A stretch of DNA of 64,000 bases from Ypsolopha sequella (Eukaryota; Arthropoda; Insecta; Lepidoptera; Ypsolophidae): the NCBI GenBank assembly GCA_934047225.1, contig OW203986.1, positions 15,565,221 through 15,629,220 on the forward strand, in the 5' to 3' direction. Within the stretch, counting starts at the first letter, position 1; each line of letters starts with the position of its first letter. The notes below the pieces were generated by a model that had not been told where the DNA came from, searched no databases, and saw nothing but the letters and a program-made list of their open reading frames with translations. Position numbers and translations under genes: made by a program. Shown here piece by piece: positions 1-13,600 of this stretch.

Positions 1-741
1 CATACGTATACTCATTAACATTCATACAGCTTCTCTCCCCCATTGATTTGATAACAATACAGTGGACGGATAGCCTATACTTATACAGTATACAACCTGA
101 CGTTGGGCAACCTCCGATCTCATCATAAGTGATTTCAATGAGTCATCACTTTACACACGAGATTTAGCCCAAATGAGAGTAAGCCGGCTATCAGCGTTCC
201 TAATATCGTGTTGTTACACTGTAAACAATGAAAGCTTGCCAAACTGTATGCAGCATTGTTTACAAATATCACTTAAGTGGATCGTTTATGGCAGCGCCTT
301 GAAATAATAGAGCATTAAATAGGCGTTTCGAAATATGTGCTCAAAAAAAATTTTTGTTAGACCTTTGTTTTTATTATTTACACGCAAAGCAGTGTTAAAA
401 TAAAAATCGATGCACTGAGGAGACTAAGAGTATTATTTTATAGTTTGCCCTGCATGTGTTCCATTATTATGTAAGTTTAATTAAAATATGGTAATTTTTT
501 AAGTTTATAAAAAGGTTAACAGCATTGTTTAAATTATTGATCGCTTACTTGGCAAGATTTTACATGCAAGTCACGTATGTACATCTAATATAATACATAA
601 TAACCTGTACATAAAAATATATAAAAACATACCAACAAACTACAGAAGAAATAATAGTTACCAAACTTGGTCACTTTTTTCACATTTACGTTTTTGGTGG
701 GATTTGTATTTCAGAATAGCATAGTAATAACAATGCAAATA

Positions 742-1008
742 TACAACGTGTAACAGAAAGGTGTAACCATATTTGAAGAGCTTATTCAGTCAATGGAAAA
801 AAACAACTTTTACTATGGAGACAACCCTGAAATCTCGAAAAAAAATCTGCCCTTCTATACATTTCGGCCGAGCGGCATGGCATTTTTTTATGAAACAGTC
901 GATTTTTTTCTTTCGATATACAGGGTTTGTTCCATAGTAAAAGTTGTTCTATACCATTGACTGAATAAGCTCTTCAAATATGGTTACACCTTTATGTTAC
1001 ACGTTGTA
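742..1008. mobile_element. Foldback MITE, family 1, copy 1
   Basis: The ends are tacaacgtgtaacagaaagg and its near-perfect inverse, giving arms of about 55 bases. A nested inverted pair (aacaacttttactatgga and ccatagtaaaagttgttc) lies inside. The flanking bases are TA-rich, so a TA-type duplication is possible but cannot be proved. The same element recurs at 9972-10158 and 14448-14720. Confidence 0.85.
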
Positions 1009-2274
1009 TAATTATAACTATACAAACGAACTGGTGCTATTTTCATAAATAAATATGTAAGGCAATTCCTAATAATCTGGTACCATAATGTAATGCTGTA
1101 AACATCGTCAATTTCACACTGGATGGAGAACAAGGTGAATGTAATACCATTGTCTTCTTATCACTCTAAAAATGATGGAATTCAGTCTATAAACCCACAA
1201 ATTACTGGATTCTATTAAATATTTGTAGATTTATGAAGTTTTTGACGATAAGAGCGATTTGAGCGGTCGCTCAGGGGTATACAAAGTGAAATTTAATCAA
1301 ACGCCCGAATTCATACCGGAGGCTCGGTAAGTAATTAGAAACAAGGTCCAAGAATCCTAATTTTTGAAATCATAAAAAAAACTTTGTTCCCATACGAACT
1401 GAACTAGTTCAAATACAATTCCTAGTATAAGCAGTAAGGTAGCAAAATGTTTGTTTCAAATTTCAAAGGGGAACGAAAATACAAACAGAAATAAAATGTC
1501 AGCTTTCGGATGATTTTGTTGCAATAATTAGGTTACGTATAGCCATAAAAAAAAATACATGTTTTTGGTTGAACTTTAAGGTATTCATTTTCCACAAACC
1601 ACGTTAATCGATTCATATTTGTACTGTCAATGAATTTTTTTGTAACCCTCTATTGCACACTTCTTATCAATTTTGTTTCAGGTATCGCTTTCGCGATTTT
1701 GTTGGTTTTTTTTTAATAAAATTAGTGTGGATGATATCTATTCATTTTCCAAATTCCACGTTATTCGGGTCAAAAAAAGCACCCCCTTTTTCCAAAAATA
1801 CGTAAATCCACTGATGCAGTCAGCGGCAGCAAGATATTGTCAGTCTACGCCTAGCGTTGGCGCCCGTAAGACGTGGAACCTGTGCCCTTTTTTGCAAGCT
1901 ATAAATATCTCCCAAAACTACTTCAAAACACATTGAAATTAATTTTATAAAGTAATATTTCGAGGAGCATCATATTCCTGCCGTTAAAAACTCAACAAAA
2001 TATGCGTATGAGTGATTTAGCTACATCGTGCCATAGTCATAACAACAAAACTGAATGAATTTGGAATGAATTCATACTATCATGCGGGAAAATAATATAT
2101 GTTACTCTAAAAGAATAATTTTGTGATCGTTATTGAAACCCAAATTAATTTACTTATACTTACTGAGATCTGTAACAAAGGTCAATGACCTTTTCGTGAA
2201 ATTACCCTCTAGTATTGGCTCACCATTTCAGGTCCAATAAGTGAAGTTTTTTGCAAATTATATAGGTACACTTA

Positions 2275-4059
2275 CTTGGGATAAATCGCCAAGCATTTAA
2301 AATATAGAAATTTATTTTGAAATATTTACAGTGCATGGCAAAATTATTAGATCGTAGATAATCCTGTCGGTACATGTTCATGTTCTGTTACGCAAAATGA
2401 AAACAATGAAACTCTTTTAGGATTAATTTGTTATCCCTATGTTTGTCTGTCTGTCCGTTTGTCTAGACAATTTTTTCAGGGTAAAATTAATAAATGCCAA
2501 TATAAACGGCCCTCTATAGATCTGTAAAAACATACTTTTGACGTTTTTATTTATATAACGTTTTAGGTTTTTACGTTTTTTTTTTACGTTTTTCATACAA
2601 ATTTTCTCACTATGAAAATGTAGGGATGAACACTTGAGATAATATTTTGCATTTAAAAGTCAACACAGAAAGGAACTGTTGAAGAAATAATGTAAAAAAT
2701 ATGAAAACCGTGTTGTTCTATTCTAAAGGGATTAATTATCTACTGTTCGATGTGGCGATAGCTTTGTTTATTTTTTTCCTTGAATTATTTTTTACTAAGG
2801 TTACAAATAGTTTAATACAAGGTTTTCCTTAAGAGGTCCCTTTACCCCTGTATTATTCTTAAAATTCATACAATAGGTATAAACCGAATGTGAAGTCTAC
2901 AGCTTATTTTCTTCATATCTTTTTTCATGAGTATATTCTAGTGACATCTAACTACGTCTCTATACAGCCCAAAAAGCAAAATTTGATAAAACACCATCAT
3001 AATAGCTGTCAGGATATCGTCAATATTGCCTCGTTTTTACACAAAGTTTAACAAGTTTGTATATTTTTATCTATACTGGAAATAAAAAAGAGAGAAATAC
3101 AGGCGTCGTTCATGTTAAGATGACTAAGTTTACACACTTTGCTAAGTATAAACAATTACCGTTTCATGGAAAACTGTTTTGACCTGAAACCATTTCACAA
3201 ATTCAATTAACTTATTTTGAATATCTTGTCATCTTGCACTTCTTGATGAGAAATACAATTTCAATAAGTAAAAATACAACTTTTAGTTAAGAAAACTTAT
3301 AGTTAAAAGTCTGCTGTATGCATTAACATATTTTTAATTATATTACAATAGTAATAAAATAATTGGCTTATTCGTCGTCGTGATACCAGCCGTAAATTTC
3401 TTAAATAATCTGATATCACGCTTATGGAATACCCAATTATTTTGAAGATACCATAATATCATTAAAATATGTTTATGCATTTAGCAAACTTTTAACAATA
3501 AATTGTCTTAGCTAAAAGTTGTACTTTACCGTTATAATTATTTCTTAATATTTTGTTACAAATTCGGAGAAATAGCCCTTAAGGAAAACCTTGTATGAAA
3601 ATATTTGTTATCTTTGTAACAAAGAAAAAAAAAATAAACAAAGCTATCGCCACATTGAACAAACAGTAAATTATTAATCCCTTTAGAATAGAAAGATATG
3701 GTTTTATATTTTTTACATTATTTGTTCTACAGTTCCTTTCTGTGCTTTCTTTCAAATGCAAAATATTATGTGAAGTGTTGATCTCTATATTTTCATAAGG
3801 AGAAAATTTGTATGAAAAAGTTAAACAAAAGGCAATAAAAACGTTATAATATGTATATTTTACAGGGCTGTAAATATTAGCATTTATTGATTTTACCCAG
3901 AAAAATTGCCTAGACAAACGGACAAACAGACAAACATAGGGACAACAAATTAATCCTAAAAGAGTTTTGTTTTTTCATTTTGCGTAAAGGGACCTGAACA
4001 TTTCAAACTATGATACAAATAAATTTCTATATTTTAAACACTTGGCGATTTATCCCAAG
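2275..4059. mobile_element. Large foldback element with ~500-bp inverted arms
   Basis: The left arm (about 2275-2833) begins cttgggataaatcgccaag, and the right arm (about 3578-4059) ends with its reverse complement. Similarity is continuous but imperfect, including 'tagacaaacggacaaac'-type sequence and 'aaggttttccttaag' at the inner ends. The 744-base centre contains a second inverted repeat (3275-3338 with 3461-3523). No coding capacity is seen. The frame on the minus strand at 3579-3917 is just the right arm. Confidence 0.8.
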
Positions 4060-4929
4060 GGTAAACAGGTGTCCCAAAAGTCAACGCTTTCCCTTGGAAG
4101 GCTGGTAGGCCAGCTCATGACTGACCAGAATATCAAATTATGACCTCAGCAAAAAGTAGATAGTCTTCGAGTTGATGGTACTTTTATAAATTCGAATAGA
4201 TTTTTGAGAGTCAAAGCTAACCAGTTCTAAATTCTAAGAATAAAATTTTTGTTGCGCAACTCTGAATAGTCATGCTATTGATAAAGTCAAAAATAAACCT
4301 TGAAATGCTGTTACATCAGGAAGAAAAATAAAAACCCAATTTATGAGCAATTTTTTGTAATTAGGTTAGTTCGATACCACACCCTGATAAAAAATGTCCT
4401 ATGTTAGTTTTGCAAATTGTCTTAAATAACGGCTCATCAAATATTGTTTTTCAAATGATCTGGCAATTTCTGTGTATTACTTTTGAAAAAAAAGTTATTG
4501 CTATTTTACTACCAAAGGATTGCGTATTTTTTTAAATAATTAGAATTTAGAATGAAAGAGTGGCGGGCAGTAAAAATATTTGACGTTCATTAGAAATGCC
4601 ATTTAACACGCGTTAGAGTGAGATAAATAGTGACGCTATTTAAAATGAGTTGGGATGAGATAGTAACGCAGTTAAACGTGGTTGAATGAGAGAGGCATAA
4701 TTGATATAGGCTACAGTGAGATAGATAGTGACGTGGTGCATTCCTTCTGAGAATATTTGTTAGTTTCCACTTTTTGTAATAACAACTTTAGTAAAAATTA
4801 TTTGTAAAGAAATTTTTGGTCCAATTTATTTTCCCGCAAGTGTAAAACCAGCTCAACGGGCGAAAAATATTTAAAGAATGGGTAATGGTGACAATTAACC
4901 GTCACAATATTATTATGTATCTCTAAACT

Positions 4930-7732
4930 CAGGGGTCGGCAACCGGCGGCCCGCGGGCCGCATGCGGCCCGTAGACTATCTCGGTGCGGCCCGCAAGCCT
5001 GAGGTCCGTAAGAAAAAAATACCGAAGCAAAAGGCCATATAAATTCACTAGAATTTATACGGCCATGCTGCTGGGCCATGAGAGTATTCTTGAAAGCTCG
5101 CTCCCACGCGGGGTGATAAAAATGTACCTCTATTTTATTTCTTAAGAACTGTTTATCAAGACTGTGATGTTATGTATTGTTTCTACCGAAAATAAATATT
5201 TGCTGTACTTATTCAATTCTTGGCAATTTCTTTTGCGTTTATCCGCCGCACGTGCTGCGGCGGGCGGCTCCTTTGAGACAATAGGCGGGGCGGCAGTCTT
5301 TGATTAGACGCAGGTGTGCGGCGGCGAAAAAATTCAAAGCGACCGGTTTTAGTTAAAATCACAGCCGCGCGAGGCTCTCGCCACATTCGGTTGTGGAAAT
5401 TCGCCGGAAACTCACGTCTCATCTGGTTGCTAGCTACGCGTTTCGTTTCACCTTTCTTCCCTTCGCTGATAGCTTCTCACGCACGACGTATGAGGTAAGT
5501 TGTATGCACTCGCGAGCATTTTGTTTTATTTTATTTACTGCTTGTTAATGTGAACCTTCAGATTGATGGGTAAATGTTATAAGGACGGGGATAGTAGTTA
5601 CATGACATGAAGTTAGTTACGAGTGTGTCATGTTTTAATTATTATTTGAATGTGGAGTTGAATTTGTAGGTGCTAACTGGAACATATAATTTTACAACGA
5701 ATTTAATTTTTTTCATTATTGTTACAGAATAATTATATAAACATGGCTTCAAGAAAAAGGAAGATAGAAGAAGAAAAAAGAGTTTTTAACGAATTATGGA
5801 CAGAATTATACTTTTTTATCGAGTTTAAAGGAAAACCGTTATGCTTGATTTGTCAAAAGAGTATTTCTGTAGTAAAGGAATATAACCTGAAGCGACATTA
5901 CGACACTGAGCACAAAGCTAAATTTGACTGTCTTGAAGGAGAAATACGGAAAAGGAAAATTTCCACTTTGAAATCGTCATTACAAAATCAACAAAACATA
6001 TTTAAGGTTGTGGCAGACAACAGCGAATCGAATGTTCGGGCCAGTTACAGGGTAGCAGAGATTTTGCAAAAAGTGGACGTCCGTTTACCGATAGTGAATT
6101 AGTAAAAGAGTGTGTCTTAGCTATCGCAGAAGAAATATGCCCAGAGCAGAAAAAAAATGTTTGAAAGTCTTAGTCTCTCTGCAAGAACTTGCACCCGACG
6201 TACTGAAGACTTGGGTGCTAATTTGTGTGAACAACTCAGGGATAAGGCGCAGTCTTTCGACTGCTTCTCTTTAGCGATGGATGAAAGTACGGACGTGTCG
6301 GATACAGCACAGCTACTCATATTTGTACGCGGCATTGACGAAAACTTTACTGTTTACGAAGAGCTTGTGAAACTTTGCAGTTTGAAAGGTACAACTACGG
6401 GAGAAGATTTATTTCACCATGTGGAACAAGCTCTGGATTCATTGCAATTAAGCTGGGAAAAGTTAACAAGTGTCACTACCGATGGAGGCAAGAACATGAG
6501 CGGTCAAAACAAAGGTGTTGTTGGGAGAATCATCAGCAAAGTGAAAGATTCTGGATCTACTGTGCCATTGATTTTTCACTGTATTGTCCATCAAGAGGCA
6601 TTGTGCTCCAAAGTTATATCCTGGAAAGAAATAATGGATACTGTAACATCCACTGTTAATTTTATAAGAAGAAATGGGCTCACACACCGTCAGTTCCAAA
6701 AGTTTTTGGAAGATCTGGAAGCTGAACATGGTGACGTGGTTTACTACTGTGAAGTGAGGTGGCTCAGTCGAGGTGCCGTTTTGGAACGGTTTTTTGATTT
6801 GAGGAAAGAAATTGGCAACTTCATGAAGATGAAAGGAAAGCCAGTAGAAGAGCTTACTAACAAACAGTGGATTATCGATCTTGGTTTTTTGACTGATTTG
6901 ACTAAGGAACTGAATCAGCTCAACAAACGCTTGCAGGGAAAAAATAAATTGATTTGCGATATGTATACAGATGTAAAGTCATTTGAAATGAAACTGAAAC
7001 TGTTTATCAAGCATATTGATGAAAAAAAGCTTGACCATTTTCTTAATTGCAAGAAAGCCGTGGAAGAAGCTGGAGATAATTTTGTGTGGCAAAATATTAC
7101 AATGAGAAACGTGTTAACACAACTACAAACTGAGTTTGTAAATCGATTCACCGACTTTAAAAAGAGCTCCCTTAACATGGAAATATTCCAAAACCCTTTT
7201 GCAATTGATATTAGTGAGATACCAAGCAATTTGCAAATGAACATAGTAGATTTGCAAAGTAATAGCACACTTAAAACGGCATTTAAGGAAAGCACTGACT
7301 TGATACAGTTCTACGGAGGTTTGAGTTCTGAAAACTTCAAAGAATTGAAAAAGTTTGCTCAGCAGATAATAACTATGTTTGGTAGTACATATTTGTGTGA
7401 GCAGACTTTTTCAATTCTCAACTACCGCAAAAATAAGAATTGTTCGCGGTTAACGGATGAACATTTAGACGCGATACTGCGCGTGTCTACTACTAAAATG
7501 AAAGCAGACGTTAAAAAACTTGCAAGTCAAATGCAGCCTCAAAAATCTCACTAGTTCTTACTTTTATGTTAGTATAGTAGTTCAATTAAAAAAGACATAA
7601 TTGTATGAATATATATGCGTTTTATTTCAAATATTAAAAATACATGCCCGAACATATAAATATAAGTGCGGCCCGCACTGATACTCTGGCAACATATGTG
7701 GCCCGGCTATAGCATAAGGTTGCCGACCCCTG
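4930..7732 (+). mobile_element. hAT-superfamily DNA transposon, 2.8 kb
   Basis: The ends are inverted: CAGGGGTCGGCAACC at 4930 and GGTTGCCGACCCCTG at 7732, followed inward on both sides by GCGGCCCGC-type subterminal repeats. The flanks hold an imperfect 8-base duplication (ctctaaac at 4921-4928, ctctaaag at 7733-7740), as expected for hAT, with one extra T between the left copy and the end. A GC-rich leader, a possible 5' UTR intron (donor gtaagt at 5495, acceptor ending 5727) and a hAT transposase frame lie inside. The body is complete and young-looking, but the transposase is frameshifted. Confidence 0.9.
5743..7554 (+). pseudogene. hAT transposase (BED-finger type) with two compensating frameshifts
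   Basis: The frame starts at ATG 5743 (MASRKRK), carries a BED-like zinc finger (CLICQKS then H and H within NLKRHYDTEH), and runs to a stop at 6100-6102. Homology continues in another frame from about 6072 to 6150, then returns to the first frame at 6157 and continues to 7554. The hAT catalytic acidic residues are visible (AMDESTD, TTDGGKN and the glutamate of YLCEQTFS), as is the C-terminal hATC dimerisation block (EQTFSILNYRKN, RLTDEHL). The shifts fall in A-runs at about 6068-6072 and 6150-6157. It resembles the ZBED/GTF2IRD2-like hAT branch. Confidence 0.88.
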
Positions 7733-8094
7733 CTCTAAAGGAGTGTCTGAAATGTTCCGAGGGTCAACTGATAAATCAAACACTCAAAAAACCACTTTTA
7801 GCCGACCATAATAAATTTACGTCCCGACGTGATAGCAAGTAGGATCAATGCCGTGTGACGATGATCGAAATACACTAATAAATTAGATAAAATAAAATAC
7901 GTATTACTTTTGACCCTGCCTCGTCCACTCTATTCGTATTTTTGCTATGGTGACGCGAGCTTAGAGACCGGGACGAATTTCCCCCCGCGCGCTATCGTAA
8001 AATAGAATAAGCCACGCCCGGAACTGGTTTTTGTTTTGGCTATGTCATACTCCCGAGTCTGCAGTATGAATTCGGGCGGTTGATTAAATTTCAC

Positions 8095-8250
8095 CTTATA
8101 TAGAACGGGCCTCTCAATGTTGAGATCCAGGTTCGATCCCCGGTCGGGCATGCACCAATGAGTTTTTCGGAATTTATGAGCATAGTATTTGTCTTACTTA
8201 CCACTTGCCGAACGGTGAAGGAAAACATTGTAAGGAAACCTGCATGCCCT
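8095..8250 (+). mobile_element. tRNA-derived SINE, copy 1
   Basis: It contains the tRNA-like segment gagatccaggttcgatcccc (B box), then gtcgggcatgcaccaatgag and the 3' part ending in aaggaaacctgcatgccct. The A-box end is missing or replaced. It is not a functional tRNA gene. Confidence 0.75.
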
Positions 8251-9249
8251 AAATGTATTTGTGACCGAAGAACGGCGATAGGGTTCACCAGTGACCAATG
8301 ATTACGCTGGTACGAAATATCGTCGGTGAGACGCGGGAGTACCGAGTGTGGACTGTGACTTGCATTTCACAATTCACACTCGGAACACCCCTGACACTCC
8401 CTCGGGATTCATGTCGTGACGATATATATTTTTTATGTTTTTAGTTGACGAAAATCTTGTTCTAATTATTGAAAAAACAATTCCGAACATATCCGAAAAA
8501 ATATATGTGAAAGTTCAGTTAATAAAATTTTCAACTTTAGCTTGTCAAACTCACGAAAAACTAACGAGTATTTATACCTATGTCTAAATATGACGAGTCA
8601 TTTAAAAACCTTTTAAACTATGTCAAGTGAAGATGGCACGAGTTCTACTTTCTTAGAACAAACAAATCAACGGTAAAAATGCATTTAAGGCGCTACGTAA
8701 AAGTTTAAGCGTCCCCGTTACTCCATATGCGAAAAAACCCTCAGTGCGAGTGGTACGGATTCGTAGAAAAGTAGCAAAAACTCGGTTTTTTATTAATATA
8801 AAATGTACTAAGCTATTTTGTCAAAAAGATTTTCAAGGAGACTTTACAAATACATAATATCCACATTTTTAATGCAATTTCACAATGAAATTAGTTAGGA
8901 TTTCAGATTTACAGGAAATATAAAACAATTTAGAGGTCTTTTCGGAATTAAATTCTATCGCGAAAATGTCATCCAATCGCGTTTTCCTTCAGTGAGAATC
9001 TTAATCAAATACTCGATAAACATTTACCCAAAAATGAAATACGTAGATGACGTAATAGTGGAGTAAACGGATTCGAAAAAACCTCTTTTTTTTGGTATCG
9101 CCTTAAACCTCGACAGCTGTTATCGTAAATGTAAACAATGTTATCACATAATTATCATACACTATCAACATGAAAGTAATCAAGAAAATAAAATGATAAT
9201 GTGACAAAGAAAGATCGAATTGAAAGTGTACAATCAGTTACCGTATGTA

Positions 9250-9353
9250 CAGTGGAGACCGCATCAAGTAAGACACATTGGACTTTGTACCTATCTTATA
9301 TTCATCTCTGTAGGGGCTAATTTCGTACTGTAAACTTGATGTGGTCTCCATTG
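9250..9353. mobile_element. Short MITE with TA duplication (104 bp)
   Basis: Inverted ends cagtggagaccgcatcaag and cttgatgtggtctccattg, directly flanked by TA on both sides (9248-9249 and 9354-9355). That fits a Tc1/mariner-type non-autonomous element. Confidence 0.75.
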
Positions 9354-9971
9354 TACTTAGTAACAAGATGCCATCTTGAAGATGGGACCAAAAAAAACTA
9401 CATCAAAATAAACAGGGTTGGCTAGGGGCAATGTACAAAATGCTTTAGGTTGCGCTCAGCCAACCTTGTTGGTTGTCCAAAACAACAAGGATTGCGAATT
9501 ATCATGAATTCTGCTAAAACTACGGGAGACACCTCGTTCCGCTCTTCTTTGATCGGCTCCCGAATTAATTTACGTATAGCAGCCTAACAACTTGCTTTGC
9601 TCTTCATCGCACCTATTTTTGACTCAATTTACCGAGTTTACGAACATTTACGAACAACTTTTACACAACGAACGCATGGCACGCAATGAATTTTGGTTTG
9701 CTTTGTATGAATTCATACAGCATTGCGTCCACTATCACTACCACACGCACCGTGCGCAGGCAATCCGTTGGGTGCCATGTGTGCGTTGCGGTTGCGTTCG
9801 GTGCGGGGCAGTTGACGTGAACTGTTGGTGAACATTATATTGTTTTGGGTAACAAATGTATTATTTTGGTTAAAGGGCTGCAATATTTGTGTTCACATAT
9901 ATCACTATGGAGTTAGATTGACTATTTCACGGCATATTACTTTTGTTATGAATTAATTATAAAAATATATA

Positions 9972-10158
9972 TACAATGTGTAACAGAAAGGTGTAACCAT
10001 ATTTGAAGAGCTTATTATAGAGGCAAACCTGAAATCTCAAAAAAAAATCTGCCCTTCTATACATTTCGGCCGAGCGGCATAGCATTTTTCTATGAAACAG
10101 TATATTTTTTTTCCATAGTAAAAGTTGATATGGTTACACCTTTCTGTCACACGTTGTA
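9972..10158. mobile_element. Foldback MITE, family 1, copy 2 (internally deleted)
   Basis: It has the same ends and the same internal 'catttcggccgagcggcat' sequence as the copy at 742-1008. It is about 80 bases shorter, having lost parts of both arms (the cttattcagtcaatgg segments). Confidence 0.85.
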
Positions 10159-10234
10159 TATTATGAAATATATATTATTTTGGTTGTTAGGTTTGCGGTC
10201 AAAACTAGTTTTGATCAACATTAAGATTGTAGTG

Positions 10235-10379
10235 CATTAAAAATAGCCACAAGATAAAGGTTGCCTGGGAGATATTGCTTATGCCGCCTTTGTACACAAT
10301 GTCTGTTCTCTTTGTAAAAATGAGTTTTAAATAAATAAATGTACAAAAGTGTAATAAATAAAAAATAAAACAAATAATA
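10235..10379 (+). repeat. LINE 3' UTR fragment
   Basis: Contains ggttgcctgggagatattgc, tatgccgcctttgtacaca and an AAATAAATAAA-type tail, a common lepidopteran LINE 3' end. A related piece, inverted, is at 37800-37875 (aaggcggcactaattgctca, ttgtccaggcaacc). It abuts the MITE at 10380. Confidence 0.6.
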
Positions 10380-10611
10380 CACTGGCCTGCAAAACTAAGT
10401 ACTACACTTTTTAAATTTGATTTTTTTCTAAACTATAGAAGTCAGAGATTTAAAATAATCACATAGTGAAGTTGTCCTTATAGTTCCCTATAGTTTCAAA
10501 GAAAGCTGATAAAATTTGCTATAAAACGTTTTTTATTTTAAATCTCTAACTTCTTTAGTTTAGAAAAAAATAAAATTTAAAAAGTGTAGTACTTAGTTTT
10601 GCAGGCCAGTG
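10380..10611. mobile_element. MITE with TA duplication, Tc1/mariner type (232 bp)
   Basis: The ends are CACTGGCCTGCAAAACTAAG and its exact inverse. The arms extend for about 50 bases and are flanked by TA at 10378-10379 and 10612-10613. The element continues as a palindrome through 'taaatctctaacttct', so nearly all of it can fold. Confidence 0.85.
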
Positions 10612-10613
10612 TA

Positions 10614-13600
10614 TTTTCTGTACATATGAGTCAGTACTATAATAACCGGCTTTATCATAACCTATTCTTAACCTCGTGGGATCCCATCCCGTACCAACAT
10701 TCTGTCTTCTTCAAACAGCTTCAAGAAAATCTTCCAACCCACATCTCTCTAGCCTATATTTTCCCATCACTCGTACACCAGAACTATGGCCGTGGACGGC
10801 GATTATCAGGAAAGTTCGTTTCATAGTCGGATACCTGTTCACTTTCTAAAAGAAAACCGATGTTACCCATGACCGGTTGGTGCGCAAAGCGGTAATGCAT
10901 ATTCCAGTTGGTGCATAATATGCGCGAAAAAACATGTTGCATACGACGCAAATTTTGTGGCAACTAGCGGCCTATCGGCACCTAGATCTAATTAGGTGAC
11001 GCGTGCTTGTGCAAGCGCAACGGCAAGTCGATACGTTAGAGGCTACGGGCCCCGCCAGCTATTTCTAACTCAATACTCCGGATATTTATTGCTATACTCA
11101 CTTGTAAATGCAAACTATGCAGGGCAACAAAGTCGAGACGCCGGAGAACCACAATTTATTTCCTTTATTCGCACGTCTGTTACACCTATGGAAATAAGAA
11201 CAATTCTGATTTTTTCTGCTTCCCAAGAAAGAACATTTTTAAAGGATTTGAATGAAATTGCATACATTTTATGTATATTAAAAACGTCTTTCTCCTTCGG
11301 CCGTTAAGCTAGCATTATGTAAAGAACAACATTTTCTACAGCTTTTGCCATTTATAATGGTCTCTTGGAACTTATGACTCCATCGGCATGCGACATTTCC
11401 ATAGCGGCCCGGTAAGTCAACACGTCATAATGTAGGTATTATTTAAAATACCTGGCTGAATATCTTGTTTTGAGTATCTGGCAGAGAGGTTCCTTCTTAC
11501 GCGTCGTTGCGCTTTTCACAGTTATTTCTTGAAGCACGAAATTGAAATAACTTGGATTGAATGTTATCTTTTTGTTGTTCGCCCTCGCGGCCGCCGCAAA
11601 AGGCATCTGCGGCGGGCACTATCTCGGCATGTGTCGCCAAAACAGCAGGCAAGGGGGCGTAACGAGCGACTAACGATAACGTATCTAGATAAAGAACACG
11701 AGCCTTAGAAACCTTTCCCAGACTCTTTCGCATATCTGCATAAATCTAGGTTTAACGAAAACGGCAAATTAACAAAATAACTAGATCCGATTTAATTTGG
11801 AACGAGGCGCAAATTTTGGGCTAAAGTTATTAAGTCCATCTCCCGCAGCGCAATATTCGCCCACGAGCCTGGTTACCAACAGTTTGAATATCTCTCGACT
11901 CAGTTTGTTTGCCCAATATCGTTCAGAAATATTGGAAACGGTATGAAAAATTGATTTTCAAAGATACCGCGAAATGGTTTGACCGCAGATTGCGTTCCAC
12001 CGTCGTTAATATTAAAGCGTGTTTTTATGAGAATTCCGTGATTCTATAACTATCCGTTATTCACATTTTTGCTACTAATATTAAATGTATTATTATGCAT
12101 CGAAATAATTATTTTGATGATTATTATGTAACTAGGGAATTTTGTTTTACTTTGATATTTTTGAGGTATCGTAGAATGGCAACACTGCGCAAATATAAAG
12201 ACGAGTAAATTATTAAAGCATAACGGAGCCGTAATAAGCCACCGGAAAAACCTTTGAAAAAAATTTCAGCAAAAATGTTGAGATATTAGATGAAGAAAAG
12301 AAGCGACAGTTGCAAATTCAATTAAAATTTACTAAGTTAGAAAGCTGTAAATTGCAGAAAACGTCACACCCCAGTATGATAAATGGGAGGGCGTCAGGAA
12401 TTTAATTTGGCGCCTTTTCACAAAAAGACCTAAGTCTTAGATTCTTTTTTTCGTTATTAGACAGTATGAGACAAATGGTAGCATGATATTAGAGCTCGAA
12501 AATGGCTTTTTAAACATAAGTTTTATCTCCAGCATTGTTATTGATTACAAACAAAGCCAATGACCTTTAAATTTCACAATAAATAATGTAATAAAAAGCC
12601 TTAAGGCCTGATTAGATGAACTAAACACTATAAAATGAATGTTATAGCGTCCGGCATCGCGGCGCGGCAGAGTGAGGGGGGACTGCGGTAGTTGGTGGGC
12701 GGGACGTTGCCATCATGACATCACAATTCGGCTGGAGTGGTCATCGCGAGGTGAACACCCTGACTCGATGGCTAGGCAGCCTCTCATCGAAATAATAATT
12801 TGCAAAAAGAAAAGCTCGTTCGAGAGAGAGCAACTTTATTGTAATTTATTGCTGTAGTTGAACAGTTTAAATGAACTTTCTGGTTGTTTAGTAAAGTTTT
12901 CTTTTGTTGTCTTGGCTCTAAACATATTGTTATTTATTTTTGTAATAATGATAGATGATGAAATTATTACGTGCTATATTCGGGACCATAGAGTATTTTA
13001 TTTTATGAGGTAGACAAAGGTTTCATCTAAATATACCTTACTAATAATGAAATAGTAAAAAAATCGTGTCTGTCTGTCGGTAGGTACATCTAATATTTTT
13101 GGGAATGAAATGGGTTATTAAATAATCTAATAGTTACAGTTTTTGTCTGTTTGTACATTCCGTTTTCGAGACCCACTAAACGGATTTTGATTCGGTTTTC
13201 TTTACTATCATTGTTGGGAGCCTGGTCAACAAATAGGGTGTTGATAAAATAACAATAAGATTGAATAAACGCGGCCGGACCGCCGGGCGAAAGGTTCGTA
13301 CACAATATAAACGAAAGCTAATTCCACAAATGTGTAGACTAGCCCATCCGGTGAATCTACAGTTTACTTGCAGCAGTATACATAAGTAGGTAACTTTTGC
13401 ATAAATCATTGTGTATAACCGGAATTTGATTGTAAACGAAACTTGTATTAACCTGTATCTGCTTTCCCTATAAGAATTCCGTGGGCTTTTTTTTTAAATG
13501 AGAGAATAGTTAGTCAGTTTTCACTACTTATTTAAAGGCCATTTCACACCTTTAGCGAGAAATCTAGAATTTCAAGTACCTATTTTACTTACTAACTTAG

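Noticed and set aside
8120..8145. tRNA gene candidate (B box at 8095-8250, also at 31722-31885)
   Set aside because: The same tRNA-like head is followed by the same non-tRNA tail in each copy, and acceptor-stem pairing is lacking. These are SINEs.
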